From Calendula officinalis (Eukaryota; Streptophyta; Magnoliopsida; Asterales; Asteraceae), in NCBI GenBank assembly GCA_963853835.1, contig OY970823.1, positions 6,156,001-6,220,000 of the forward strand: a stretch of DNA of 64,000 nt, given 5' to 3'. A model generated the notes under the pieces. The model was given only the letters and a program-made list of their open reading frames with translations, ran no database searches and was not told where the DNA came from. Numbering within the stretch: the first letter of the stretch is position 1; every line of letters starts with the position of its first letter. The position numbers were made by a program, and so were the translations under genes. Positions 10,599 through 22,997 of the stretch are shown here, in pieces.

Positions 10599-13196
10599 AT
10601 GAAGAAAGATAAAGCACCTCGTGAGAAATCTGACAAACCGGTCAAAGAGAAAAGAACAACTTTCAACACCCTTTGCACACTTTTTGCGACCGATCTTCCT
10701 CAGATCATCAAGGAATATCGGATTGACTTGTGCTTCGATCCTCGCATTCCCGGAGAGGGTGAAACTATGAGATCTGCCCCCGTCGGCTATGAGCCCGTCT
10801 ACCTTCAGTATCTCCAAGGAGGGCTCCGTTTTCTGGTTGATAGTGCTATTCTGGAATTACTTCAAGATTTGGGTCTTCATGTTGCCCAACTTGTTCCTAA
10901 TTCATTTCGAAAGATGGTAGGCTTTATCATGCTCTGTCGAGGCTTAGATATTCTTCCGTCCCCCAAATTGTTTCATTATTTTTATGTAGTTACTGGCCAT
11001 GCCGATTGGGCCGTGTTTGATCTTCGCCCTGGACAGAGTGAACGTATTTCCAGCCTTAGAGACTCAATTCACGACTGGAAATTCCAGTTTTTGTTTGTGA
11101 GGAGCTCTGCCTTTCGTGATGTGACCCTTTCGTGGGGGAAAGTTCTCGGCCGTTCTTCCGATCCTCTTCCTGATCTTTCTGACCAGGAATCGGAGCATGT
11201 TACCAGCCTGACCGCTTCCCAAGTGGAATGGGAAGACCCGGATGAGGTCCTTCTTGGCATGGCCGGACTAAGTCCATTTTATGCTTCCAAAGGGGTTCGT
11301 CTGGTCTGGAAACTGAGCGGTGAGGCTGTACCACTTCTGCATCGACTCATAATGCCCAGGGGTTCTTACTTGGAGAGCACTGTTTTTGTTGATGATGGGG
11401 GCTTGACTCCGGTGAACGTTTTGAGTGACGAGCCCTTGAGCTCTGAAGGGACTCCTCTCCGTGAACGAGAGTGAGAAGGAGGTGTTGTATCTCCTTCTGC
11501 AACTTCTGTTGAAACAGAACCCTCTCTTCCCGAGTTTACTACCGAGGATACTATGATTCATGATTCCCAGGCCGATCCTTCTGTTCCTCCCAAACTTCGC
11601 TCTGTGAGTACCCTAGCTCCACCCGTCCGAGGGCTTCGTCAAAAAAGAAGACGGGGAGACACCCCATCTCCTTCCCAGAAACGCTTCAATGCTTCGTTAG
11701 AAGGTATGCAAATTTCGACTTATCGTACCATGTATTCTTCCTCCCTTTATCGTTTACTGTTTGTATAATCGTTACTTGACGCAGGTTCTGTAGGCCAATC
11801 TTTGACAACCGAAGCTCTTGTGACAGTGGAGCAGGCACCTCTTCCCCCACCACTCGTATCCTTCAAAGCTTCTACCTTGGTTATACCTTCTGCTACTACC
11901 ACCTCAGCTTCTCAGCCTTCGTCGTTTGGAGAACCAACTATTTTGCGCAGGGTGCCTCCTGCTCGTCCGACCTCTTCGGTTGTCGCTCGGTTTGGCAGCC
12001 GTTTGTTTAGCTCTACCGCTCAATCCATGGCTTTGGATCAGGGTTCATTATCTCCACCTTCTGCAAAAAGCCAATCAAATGTTCCTGATCTCGTTCCCTC
12101 AGGTATTATTGCTGATTCAATTGTCTCCATACACCTTTTGTCTTTTCCCCTTTTATATATACTTTTTTTTATTAAAAGATTTGACCTTTACGTGCTTTAT
12201 TTTGCAGAAGGTTTTATTCCATTCGCTGGCTCTTCGTCTGCTGTTGTTACGACTTTGCCCGCTAAAGGTCCAATAGAGCAGACCGAAACCCAAGGTCACC
12301 AAGCTATACAATCCTCCGCTCCCTTTGGTTTTACCAGTGTTCCCATCACGCAAAAGGTATTGGTGTCCCAAGCACCACCTGCGGGAGAAGCCATAACCCT
12401 CACCCCTGATGATGCCATCCTTAGGGCCAAAGCTGGCTTACTTAGTACGATCGATTTGTTGACCGACCTCCAAGCCCCGAGGGCCCAGCAGGAGCAACTT
12501 TCTCGAAGTCATCATGCTGAATTTACCAGACTCTCCGAGTTGATGAAGACCGCCAAGGATCTCTTTGAGAGAGAAAAATTTGAAAAGAACCAACTTGCAG
12601 AAGCCGTGAGTCAACTTTCGAAGGAGAAGGAGAGTCTGAATTGCTCCTTAAAGGCTAAGGATGTGCAACTTTCAGAGCTTGAGAACCAGAACAAATCTTC
12701 AGCCGCCCGTATAGCAGAATTAGAGGCTTCTCTTCTTGAAAAAGACCACTAGCTATCGGAGACCCAACGTCGGCTTGTTGAGACGGAGGCAGGCACTGTC
12801 CTGCTTAAAAGGGAGATAGACGGTGGTCGTGAGGACATGCGACGGGTACTTCAGAAGGGGATCCCCGGGGCACTTGAATCACTCCTTTGTTCTGATGAAT
12901 TTTTGAACCGAAACACTGCTCTGCAAGAAGAAAGTCTGAGGTATGGACGTTACCAAGGGTGTGTGGACACCTAAAAAGCTTATCCGAATCTTCTCAGTAA
13001 CCTCAGGCTTGTGCATGACCATCCTTATGCTCAAGCAGCGATAATGAGGCTCTTTGAGGATCTGGTCGCCCCTGATTATGACCTTATCCGTTCGTTTGAA
13101 GAAGGCGTTGTGAGCTTGGATGATTTAAAAGCTCTGGTTGCCAGGCTACCCCCCGGAGCTGAAGATGTGGGAGAGAGCTCTACCCGTCCTTCTTAG
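10599..13196 (+). pseudogene. Antisense extra ORF of a Tat-type retrotransposon (Transposase_28-like)
   Basis: The frame from ATG 10599 is preserved for 2.6 kb with two likely introns, 11704-11784 (GTATGC...CGCAG) and 12103-12207 (GTATTA...TGCAG). Both lengths divide by three. Exon 1 has the pattern of the plant 'putative gypsy type transposon' domain (PF04195): YLQGGLRFLVDS, then L.PNSFRKMVGFIMLCRG, then an F..Y....GHADW block at about residues 65-130. Exon 3 (from 12208) is rich in Glu/Lys/Leu heptads and is probably coiled coil (about 12480-12750). Three in-frame stops break it: TGA 11472, TAG 12750 and TAA 12972. The frame ends at 13194-13196. It lies on the strand opposite to pol (integrase remnant at 13731-14133, minus). 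This matches known aORFs between pol and the 3' LTR of Tat elements. Molecular function is unknown. Confidence 0.7.
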
Positions 13197-13730
13197 TTTA
13201 TTTTTTTAACTTTGGTTTTCCGTTCGATTATGATTATGCTTGTTTGTTTAGACTTTGCTGATTTTGTAGTGTGGATTTTGGAATGGAACTGCTTTGTCTT
13301 GTTCTTATAATATGTTTTATGATTCGACATGCGTGCCTTTTATACTCGTCATTTCGTAAGTTCTTTTTTGCCACTTATTTTAAAAAGGCGTCCCTGATTA
13401 ATAAAGTTGCAAACGTTCGAACATTTCGTCCTTATGTTACTACCGGTTTTCGTTCGGGCGCAGGTTTATGACTACCTTTCGGCAGTCAATGTAAACCTTT
13501 CATAGCTATGAATATTCGTATGTAAATTCGCCACACATTGTGTGTTTTTTTACTTGTCTATTCTTATTGTTCGTTTAGAAGTGAATTTTGACAAAATATT
13601 CTGTTTTTAGCAGATTCGTTCGATTACTTCATTATAACGCAGATCCCAAAGCCCTACGAAGGTAGGGGGAGTTCTTGACTACATAAGAAAAATGAAATTC
13701 GAAAAGATTCCTAAGGGTACATTCGATTGC
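13197..13730. other. Spacer between Tat extra ORF and pol end
   Basis: No coding beyond short chance frames. In the element's own orientation this is the untranslated stretch following pol. It is T-rich on the plus strand. Confidence 0.45.
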
Positions 13731-14133
13731 TCAAAAGTGGAATTTTTGCAGATTCTTCATGTTCCACGTTCGAGGGATTAATGCCCCGTTCATTGATTCC
13801 AATACGTACGAACCGTTTCGTCTTGCTTCCTTGATACGATACGGACCTTCCCAATTCGGACATAACTTGCCTGGTTTTATCTGCAGGCTTGCTTCGTTCT
13901 TCCGGAGCACCAAATCTCCTACCTTACATGCCAACCCCCGGACCTTCTTATTGTAATGACTCTCCGTTAATAGCTTATACGCTGCCTGCCGAGCGGCCGC
14001 ATTTTCTCGACGCTCCTCCACCAAATCCAAATTATGCCTAAGGACTTCCTCATTACCTTCGAGGCGGAAACTGTTTACCCTTGGGGAAGTTAGCATTGTT
14101 TCCAGAGGAATCATTGCTTCCGAACCGTACCCT
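13731..14133 (-). pseudogene. Ty3/gypsy (Tat lineage) integrase C-terminus
   Basis: The frame reads N-T-G-Y-G-S-E-A-M-I-P-L-E-T from about 14133. It continues through ARQAAYKLLTESHYNKKVRG, K-V-G-D-L-V-L-R-K and LCPNWEGPYRIKEARRNGSY to R-T-W-N-M-K-N-L-Q-K-F-H-F and a stop at 13731. This is the carboxy end of a Ty3/gypsy integrase. GPYR(I/V) followed by PRTWN..NL is characteristic of the Tat/Ogre branch. The DDE core, reverse transcriptase and gag are missing. Upstream sequence jumps straight into an LTR fragment (14139-14206), so an internal deletion removed most of the element. Confidence 0.8.
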
Positions 14134-14138
14134 GTGTT

Positions 14139-14206
14139 TCTTGTGACCGGTATTCTGTGTTTCGTCCTTCCGGGAGTCCGGATACGAATGGGTTCGTACC
14201 CTGCCT
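14139..14206 (-). repeat. 68-bp LTR fragment repeated from 10205-10272
   Basis: CTTGTGACCGGTATTCTGTG ... GGGTTCGTACCCTGCCTC is nearly identical to 10205-10272. It is the remains of the other LTR of the Tat element, joined to the integrase tail by deletion at the shared CTTGTGACCGG. Confidence 0.75.
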
Positions 14207-14639
14207 CATTAACTAGATATTTGATAAATCTTTACCAATGTAGTACTTACGGTAACTTTCATAGATAAATCATAAATGAGCTCTCACAAAGATGATTAAT
14301 AACTCAGATAGAAATAATGTTTGTAATTTACGTTACATAAATGATGAAAGGTAGAAATAATGTTTGTAATTTACGTTACATAATGTTAGTTGGTGTTAAT
14401 TCAGATGTTCTTTTGCTACAAGTTTGAATGGAGTAAAACAAAAAACTTTAGCTAAAATAAAAAGGGTCGAACAAAAAATTTAAGAAAACTTTATTCTATG
14501 GGCGGCTAGACATGTTGGGTAATTAGAGTACCGTTTGTTGAGTGTATGTATACAATTGGTAGTTGTTTTTCTTCCTTCGATGTAGCATGGGAAACAATAG
14601 TAAACATAAAAATAATTGTATCTTTATTTATTTTTATTT
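14207..14639. other. AT-rich intergenic with a 43-bp tandem duplication
   Basis: No gene. The sequence TAGAAATAATGTTTGTAATT and what follows is duplicated in tandem (14309-14351 and 14352-14384). Confidence 0.6.
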
Positions 14640-15300
14640 TTGAACGGCTAAATTATTAAAAACTAGCAAAGAGCTACAATTGCAATTGCAAGGGGAAAGA
14701 AAAAAAACAACAAACTGACAAGAAAAATACAAGCCACCTAGAAACATTCTATAGGATTAACACACCATTCACACCAACGATTGTGCAATTTACTTGACGT
14801 CTTTCTATTTTTCAACCAAAAATATGATGAGCTTTGGATTTGGCTAAAGATAAACACCTCCTCTCCCTTGAATTTAGATCAATGTCTTATGATTTCTGAA
14901 TTTCCATATGAACCAAGTGAAAGTATATATAGCAGCCATAAATGCCTGAAAGGCATCATCTTTAGAAGTAATAATTCGCCCACAATTAATCAATTCTGCA
15001 TAACTTTGCACACTGCCGAGATCAATGCCCAACCTCATTAAGTATTTGCCGAGACAAAGAGCAGCCCACAAAAATATGATCCTCCGATTATGCTTCCATA
15101 CCACACATCTCACAATCCAAATAAATGATCAGGATGCCTCTTTTTTCTAAGTAAGACTTCGTGGGAAGTCTCCCATAGTACGATTTCCAAGCCAAGATAC
15201 AAACTTTAGACAGGACCCCTTTAATCCATGTAAAATCACCCTTATCTATTCTTTTGAGCACAAAATCATCGATTGCCCGCCTCATTGAGCTGACTAAGAA
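14640..15300 (-). pseudogene. LINE (L1-type) remnant with zf-RVT domain
   Basis: On the minus strand 15285-15088 reads W-I-K-G-V-L-S-K-V-C-I-L-A-W-K ... R-L-P-T-K-S-Y-L-E-K-R-G-I ... C-E-M-C-G. That is the zinc-binding domain that follows reverse transcriptase in plant L1-like elements. A shifted frame (15113-14874) continues with LGKYLMRLGIDLGS and the Trp/Phe-rich tail. The tail after about 14780 is non-coding, and T-rich sequence near 14620-14645 may be the complement of the poly(A) end. The polymerase core is absent and at least one frameshift is present. Confidence 0.65.
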
Positions 15301-15857
15301 CAGCCCCGATTGGGAAATAGTCCATTTACAAACAACATGCTGCCCGGTCGGAATATTAATCGGGGCTGACTGAGAACAACCCCGACTGAGAAATAATTGT
15401 ATCTATTATACATTTCTGGTTCAAATTTCAATGTTCATAAGGCGATGGCGATGAAGGAGATGGGCTAGCACCGGATATTTAGTAGCAAATGTTGTTCCAC
15501 TTGAGGATCCCAAAAATAGTTGTTCCTATGAAGTTTCTTCATGTCAGCTGGTGAAACGAGGTCGTGTTCTGGAATTATAACTTGTTCTGCCATCTGTTCT
15601 ATGAGTTGATAGACTCGAAGGATGACACCATTCTTGAACTATTGGACATAAATGACCTTGCTGTAACTTCAACCAAAACAACATGCAAGCACATATTTAA
15701 CGTACTTAAAATTAGTTAAGAGATAACAAGGTGACTAAAAAGAAATATGGAGAACAAGAGATGGCTTTTAAGTGTACGTCAGATTCCATAATTCAACTAA
15801 AGGAATTACACGACTAAAACTTGACAAAAACCACCCCCTAATTAATGCCAAACTTCC
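15301..15857. other. Intergenic, target region of the Copia element
   Basis: No gene. It contains the first copy of a ~100-bp repeat (15531-15630), and a CCCGATTGGGAA/CCCGACTGAGAA motif occurs twice at about 15304 and 15391. It continues after the Copia insertion at 23775. Confidence 0.5.
15531..15630 (+). repeat. ~100-bp direct repeat, copy 1
   Basis: AGTTTCTTCATGTCAGCTGG and the following about 80 bases recur at 24009-24103 with only a few differences. The two copies bracket the 7.9-kb Copia element and the surrounding intergenic DNA. Confidence 0.8.
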
Positions 15858-16611
15858 TGTTGGAAATGATGTCCAACTTCATCAAATAAATGGTTTGACT
15901 TGGTCAACGTAAATTAAAGTCCTACTGGGGTTGCTCTTGGGGCACACCCGGACACGAGAATAAACGAACCGGACTTTGATTAAAAGTATAATCAAAGATG
16001 TAACGGGCTAAAGGGACCGGAATAAGTTAATGGGTAATTAAGTTGTTATTCCATAATGAGCTCAGTTTAATTAATGGTTTAATTAAACAAGACGGGCTTA
16101 GGTTAATTTGAGCCCGACTCAAATAAGGAAACTAGTTTTTCTCAAAACCTATAAATAGGGTGCTTGGGGTATTGACCTAATACACACTTTTGGCTTTTGC
16201 CTTGCACCCTATTTCGGCCGCCCCCCTTCTCCCTTCGTTCGACTACCGTCGACGAAGAACCACCACCGGCCGTCGTACCGCCGCCGCCGAAATCGTTTTC
16301 GGTGGTGTTTTGTTTGGGTTTTCTCGAGGGTACTTTACGCTACGTTGTGGTGTATTGTCTCGTTCGTTGTCAACCTCGAGTGTGATAAAGTAGAGGGATT
16401 CTTACTTGAATCCTAGTTCGTTGGCAAGTTCTGGCTCGTACTCGTTCGCAAGGATTTGCATCGGCGAGTACCGCTAATGTAAGTATTTATTAATTACTAG
16501 TGGCCTTAGACTCGTAGACATAAGCGATCCTTAAGCTTCGTAGTTTATCGTATTAATTGTTCGTAATTCCGCGACGAACATAGTGACGGTGAATGTGTAC
16601 GAAACCCAACA
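15858..16611 (+). repeat. Copia 5' LTR
   Basis: 754 bp, TGTTGGAAATG ... ACGAAACCCAACA. A CCTATAAATAGGG box at about 16149-16161 is a good TATA element, and the sequence after it becomes C/T-rich, as in the 3' copy. Confidence 0.9.
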
Positions 16612-16612
16612 G

Positions 16613-16624
16613 TGGTATCAGAGC
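16613..16624 (+). other. Primer-binding site (initiator tRNA-Met type)
   Basis: TGGTATCAGAGC begins one base after the 5' LTR end. Confidence 0.9.
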
Positions 16625-18045
16625 GTTGGTCTACGAATCTAAGAGTGTTAGATCCGAAATTCGAAAAAGTAAAATTAAAATTTTGCTTTTGTATTATTTC
16701 GGTATTTCCGAAATTTGGAAATAAATAAATAAATAATTTTAATTTTGTAAAAGTGCTTTTAAATTAAAATATGGTAAGTGGATAAATTTAAAGGGTTTAG
16801 ATTTATCAAGATATTCTAACAATGACTATGTCACCAATTATTTAAAATTAGATTAAATAAAAGATTGTGTTTATTTATTTAAAATTTCGGTTTTAATATA
16901 TAAATATATATTTATTTAATGTTTTAAATAAATCAAAATTTATTATACATGTATACATATTTTCGGATATGTATATATTTCGGTGTATATATATTTAAAT
17001 AAAAGAATTTGGTAAATATAGATAATTATTTAAAAGGAGTATTTAAATAAAGATATCAAATTTAAATTAAGGACATACACAATGTGTATAGATCCGAATT
17101 TTTTTATAAAAGATTATGGATTTCGGAGTTTCATTATTATCTAGATTTGATTTTGTATTTATATATAGTAATATAAAATATCTCCAATGAGATAAAATCT
17201 AGAATCTAAAAGATAATTATAATATGTATACAATATGTATATACTAGATATATATTAAATTAATAGTATAATTTTATATGTATGAATATATATATTCTCG
17301 AAAATTTTAAAATTCCATATATCAAAATAGTTTTTTGATATATTCCTCCGTTATAATATTATGTAAATAAAAGTATATTTAAATATTATAATTATATATA
17401 ATTAATTAATTATTAAAAGGTGCGTACTCGAATTTTAATAGAATTAAAAGAATTGTATATACATATTACTTTGGTTAAAGATAAATTAAAAGTTTAATTT
17501 AACATATTATAAAAGTTTATATATATGTAAAACTAAAGTAATTACATTAAACAAAACTTCCCGTTTGATGTTAAATGTGAAAGATTGTGCTCTCCATGAG
17601 AGACACGCACTCGAGGTATAATCTGATTAACGAAGCGCGTGCAATTGAGCCGGTACGTTAATTTTGAGATTATACTTATGAGTGAAGAGATTCTCGCGAT
17701 ACCCAAGCGAACTTGAGCCGGGAATCTTCGTGAGTGCTTTCATGGTAGATTCACCGTCAAATTTATGATCCACGGTATCCCTGTCATGAATTATGTGATG
17801 AGCATAGAATCGAGATTAACATGCCATATTAATAGTTTAAAATGAATCTAAAAGATCTTGGGATTTCATGGTGATTGAAATTAACAATAGTATGTTTCCT
17901 TATGAAATTATTCGGTGTGAATTACGACATCCCTCTTCACGTAAAATAACGTAATATTGGATCCTAGCCTTAACTTGATTATTGGGTAAATAATGTTAAG
18001 GATTATCTAATAAATAAACTAACAAAGAAATTGTCTTCTTTGTAG

Positions 18046-19031
18046 ATGGCCAATCTTCAAAACAACAACAACAACAATCAAAATCTTCCACCACCACCTC
18101 CACTTCCACCACCGCCACAAAACTCTAACTTTCATCTACTGTCGGTGTTATCACAAGAGAAGCTCACCGGACCCAACTATATTGATTGGGTTCGAACTCT
18201 AAGAATTACTTTAAGGTACGAGGGCAAGGAGTATGTCCTTGGCGAAGAAATTCCTGAGATCACTGATGACTCGACAGAAGATGACATCAAAGCTTATGAG
18301 CAACATTATGCTGAGTCGGAAAAGGTTGCTTGCCTGATGCTCACCACCATGTCTTCTGAACTCCAAAAGGGTTTTGAGAAGCCAGGTGCTTTTGAGATCA
18401 ACCAACAGCTCAAACTGATGTTTCAGAATAGATCTAGGCAAGAATGTTTCGATGTTGTAAGTTCCCTTGTGTCATGTAAGTTGCAAGAGGGGAACCTGTA
18501 TGTGGTCACGTCCAAAAGATGAAAAGCTACATAGACAGGCTGGAGAACTTGGGTGTCCCACTACCGAAGGAGTTGACTACTGACATGGTCCTGAACTCGC
18601 TTCCACCGTCCTACTCACAATTTATAGTTAACTATAACATGGGTGATATGGACAAGACACTCATGGAATTGCACGGTATGTTGAAAACTACCAATGCAAG
18701 CTTGGCGAAAGCTAAGATTTCCGCTCCTAATGCTCCCGTGCTGGCCATTCATTCTAGTGGTACTAAGAAGAAGAAGCGACCTCCTCCCAGTGGCGAAGCT
18801 AGAGTGGGATACAAGAAAAGGAAGGTCGATTCTGACGTAGCACCATCTAAGAATCCGAAAGAGGCCACTTGCTATTACTGCCAAGGGAAGGGCCACTGGA
18901 AAAGAAGCTGCCAAAAGTACTTGGATGATCTGAAGAATCAGAAAGTCCAAAAGTCTGGACCATCGGGTACTTTTATGATTGAACTACATAGTGCTTCTAC
19001 GTCAAATTCTTGGGTTCTTGATACAGGGTGA
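18046..19031 (+). pseudogene. Copia gag and start of protease, frameshifted
   Basis: Gag opens MANLQNNNNNNQN, then a proline run, then L-T-G-P-N-Y-I-D-W-V-R-T-L-R, the usual Copia gag N-terminus. A frameshift near 18497 moves the reading to the frame ending at 19031. That frame continues gag (M-K-S-Y-I-D-R-L) and has a basic KKKKR patch and a zinc knuckle C-Y-Y-C-Q-G-K-G-H-W-K-R-S-C (CX2CX4HX4C, about 18871-18912). It enters protease at W-V-L-D-T-G. The codon right after D-T-G is TGA (19029-19031), a nonsense change in the catalytic loop. Confidence 0.85.
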
Positions 19032-19950
19032 GGTACTCACATTTGCACTGATATGCAGGGACTTAAGAATAGCAGGAAGCTGAAGCATGGTGAGCTGAAT
19101 CTAATCATGGGGAACAGAGTCTCGGCTGCTGTGACCAAGATTGGAGATTACGAGCTCAGGCTTAGTACTACTAGTTCAATTACTTTATTAGATGTTTGTT
19201 ATTCGCCTTGCATGGCACGAAACATTATTTCATTTTATGCATTGCTTAAGGATGGTTTTACATTTGGTTTTGATAATGAAAATGGTTCTATTTTAGTTTA
19301 TAAAAATGATGTTTTTATTTTCAAAGCTATTCCTTGTTTTGGCATATATGAAAGTGTTGTTTGCGTTAACAAAAGAAATCTAATATTGAATGTTGATTCA
19401 TCCAAAGGTGTATTGGATAAATCAGGTTTATGGCATTGTCGCTTAGGCCATATAAACAATAAACAAATCGCCAAACTCCAAAAGGATGGAGTACTAGAAT
19501 CATTTGACCTCAAATCAAATAATGTGTGCGAATCTTGTTTACTTGGCAAAGATGACTAAGGCGCCATTCACAGGGACTTGTGAAAGAGGCAAAGACTTGT
19601 TGGATCTTGTACACACTGACGTTTGTGGACCATTCAAGTCAAGCACCAGACATGGTGAAAGATACTTCATTACATTTACTGATGATTTCAATAGATATGG
19701 TTATGTTTATTTTATTAAACATAAATCAGAAACTTTTGAGACATTCAAAGTTTATCAAAACGAAGTTGAGAATCAATTGGGCAAAAGGATTAAGATGCTC
19801 CGCTCTGACAGGGGTGGAGAGTATCTTAGTCAAGAGTTCATGGATCATCTAAAAAGTTGTGGAATAGTATCCCAACTCTCACCTCCTAGAACTCCACAAC
19901 TTAATGGAGTGTCTGAGAGGAGAAATCGAACATTGTTAGATATGTTTTGA
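19032..19950 (+). pseudogene. Copia protease end, pre-integrase and integrase core
   Basis: After the stop the frame resumes G-T-H-I-C. The pre-integrase zinc finger is seen as W-H-C-R-L-G-H ... C-E-S-C-L-L-G (H/H/C/C, about 19430-19545). A frameshift near 19550 leads to the integrase core with its three acidic residues in H-T-D-V-C-G-P-F, R-S-D-R-G-G-E-Y and N-G-V-S-E-R-R-N-R-T. A TGA at 19948 ends this segment. Further frames (19947-20432) carry the degraded integrase C-terminus. The integrase would insert element DNA in the nucleus but cannot be made from this copy. Confidence 0.85.
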
Positions 19951-20561
19951 TCGATGATGAGTCGTGCAACTCTTCCAGTGAGCTTCTGGCGATACGCCCA
20001 AGAAACAGTAGCTCATATCTTGAACCTTGTACCACTAAGAAGGTCTCCAAGACACCCTCTGAAATGTGGACAGGGAATCCTCCCTCGCTCCGACATTTGA
20101 AAATATGGGGTTGTGAAGTTTACGTGGGACACGAAACTCACGACAAACTGGAAAGAAAATCAGAGAAGTGTAATTTCATTGGCTACCATCGCCAGTCTTT
20201 TGGATATCGGTTTTACAAACCGACTGAGAACAAAGTGTTCATAGCTCGAAGAGGATTCTTTCTTGAGAGAGAGCTATTATCCAAAGAAGACAGTGGGAGC
20301 AAAATTGATCTTGAAGAGTCTCAAGAATCAACCAATGAAATTGAATCGGAACCTATAGTTGACACTAGTACTCAACCTGAGGATGAGACTCCTGTTGAAC
20401 AAAATGATATAACTCCTACCATTCCACGTTGATCCTCTAGAGTTGTTCGCCCTCCTGAGCATCTTGGTGATTATTATCAATACCATATTGCTGAAGGCGA
20501 TGCATCGACTGATAATGGTATACCAGTCGATGATGATGAGCCATCAAACTATAAGGAAGCT

Positions 20562-22118
20562 ATGGAAGGCCCTGAGGCCAATAAATGGAAAGAGGCTATG
20601 GAGAGCGAGATTCAGTCTATGTATGACAATCAAGTATGGAACTTGGTTGACATTTCACCTGGCACTAAAACCGTTGGGCGTAAGTGTATCTTCAAGAAGA
20701 AGACAGACATGGATGGGAACATACACACTTATAAGGCTAGGCTGGTTGCAAAAGGTTATACTCAAACTCATGGAATTGATTATGACGAGACCTTTTCACC
20801 AGTAGCCAAGATAAAGTCTATCAGGATATTGCTTGCAATCGCTGCGTTTCATGACTATGAAATCTGGCAGATGGATGTGAAAACCGCTTTCCTGAACGGA
20901 AAGTTAACTGAGGATGTCTATATGGCACAACTAGAAGGTTTTATCCACAAGCAACATCCCAAGAGAGTGTGTAAGCTTGATAAATCCATCTATGGATTGG
21001 AACAAGCATCTCGTAGTTGGAATCTTTGCTTCCACGAAAGAGTCAAACAGTTTGGGTTTTCGAGAAGCGAGGATGAGTCCTACGTTTATATCAAAACTAG
21101 TGGGAGCAATGTAGTCTTCCTAGTACTATATGTCGACGACATATTGCTCATTGGCAACCACATTCCTACACTGCAAGATGTGAAGTCTTGGTTGGGAAAG
21201 TGTTTTGCAATGAAGGATCTAGGAGATGCAGCGTACATACTTGGAATCAAGATATACAGAGATAGAGAAAAACGTCTAATAGGATTAAGCCAGAGTACAT
21301 ACTTAGACAAGATATTGAAGATGTTTCATATGCTTGATTCTAAGAAAGGTTCTTTACCAATGAACCATGGCATAAAGTTGACTCACAGTCAAAGTCCCAG
21401 CACTGAGTTAGAGCGGGATAGAATGAGTCGTATCCCATATGCTTCGGCTATAGGATCAATCATGTATGCCATGATATGTACTCGTCCTGATGTCTCATAT
21501 GCCTTGAGCATGGTGAGTCGATATCAGGACAACCCTGGCAATGATCATTGGACAGCGGTGAAGACGATTCTCAAGTACCTAAGGAGAACAAAAGATATGT
21601 TCTTAGTATATGGTGGGAAAGACGAACTTGTTGTGGAAGGTTATTGTGACGCGAGTTTCCAAACTGACAGGGATGACTCGTGCTCACAATCTGGGTGGGT
21701 ATTCTTACTTAATGCTGGAGCTGTTACTTGGAAAAGCTCCAAGCAGCAGTCGGTTGCTGATTCCACATGTGAATCTGAGTATATTGCTGCTAGTGAGGCA
21801 GCAAAAGAGGCTACATGGTTAAAGAATTTCATCGGTGACCTTGGTGTCGTAACAAGCATCAAGGACGCATTGAAAATCTACTGTGATAATGAAGGTGCAG
21901 TCTCATTGACTAAAGAATCCAAATATCACAATAAAACCAGGCATATACTCAGAAAGTATCACTATGTGCGAAAACGAGTTGAGGAAGGGGACGTCATCGT
22001 GACGAGGGTATCATCGGAGGAGAATCTGGCTGATCCATTCACAAAGCCACTAAGTCGATCCAAGCATGATGCTCACGCTAGGACGATAGGGATTAGATTT
22101 TCAAGTGACTTGTATTAG
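20562..22118 (+). pseudogene. Copia reverse transcriptase and RNase H, open 518-codon frame
   Basis: Intact frame of the RVT_2 type. It starts in the linker E-A-N-K-W-K-E-A-M-E. The catalytic sites follow: QMDVKTAFLNG (about residues 105-115) and LYVVDD-type box L-Y-V-D-D-I-L-L-I-G (about residues 190-199). RNase H follows with G-Y-C-D-A-S-F, SSKQQSVADSTCESEYIAAS and Y-C-D-N-E-G-A. The end has R-V-S-S-E-E-N-L-A-D-P-F-T-K-P-L. The ATG at 20562 is only the first Met of the open stretch; the real polyprotein began at gag and is interrupted upstream (last in-frame stop about 20430). So it is a fragment of pol, although the RT/RH part itself looks undamaged. Confidence 0.9.
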
Positions 22119-22985
22119 TTTATGGTGATTAAATAATATTGAAACTATATCACAAATATTAAATTGTATGAATTGATGAATTATTTATGGTGATTAAATA
22201 ATATGCAAGTGTTCTATCATTCATATAGTATTTAAAATTTGAGTTTCAATTTTGCATGTTTAGAACAAAATCCAAAATGATCTAATAGATCATTTAAACG
22301 TCCACAGTCGATCATTCTCATGGGAATGGGAAATGAATTAAGATGTCATGGATAGTATGTAGACTGTTCATAAGATTGAAGATAGCATGGAGATTTCTGC
22401 TACCCTAATGAGCATTTAAATGGAGATTTTAAATGTTGGACCAACCCATGCTCAGAGTATCACCTCATGGACAATTCAAAGGTAATAGTGAGACGGTAAT
22501 ATCATATAGGTCTTAAAACCTAGATACATTAGTCTCCTAGTGAGAGTTCGTGATGCATTGGTTTGCTCCAACGCTAGTCGTAACTGGTAGCTATACAGAG
22601 TACTTCCATGTATCATGTAACGATTATGGTAGATACAATGTAAGTCGAAGTTTATTCACTCCTTTTTTTCAATAGTATGAAAGAAGAGATATCTGTGGGC
22701 CCCCTGTTTATTTGATGTGACAATTAAAGAACCTGCGCAGGTCATGACCAAATTGAAAGTTGAATTAGTGGTCTAATCAGTCATCATAAATCTTGATCAG
22801 GAAACATTGTCGTGACTAGAGATTGACGTTTGTCCGTGTCTCTAGTTAACGGGATATCGCGAAGTGAAGGACATGTGATCACTTATCTTAGGAACTGTAT
22901 TCTGATTAAGTTCAGAGTTCAGCAGCTGCATTGAATGCACACTTTAAAAGTATGCTTGACAGACGTTTATAGTTGATGAGATGTC

Positions 22986-22997
22986 CAAGTGGGAGAC
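22986..22997 (+). other. Polypurine tract of the Copia element
   Basis: AAGTGGGAGAC directly precedes the 3' LTR start TGTTGG at 22998. The 22119-22985 stretch before it is non-coding 3' region. Confidence 0.75.
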
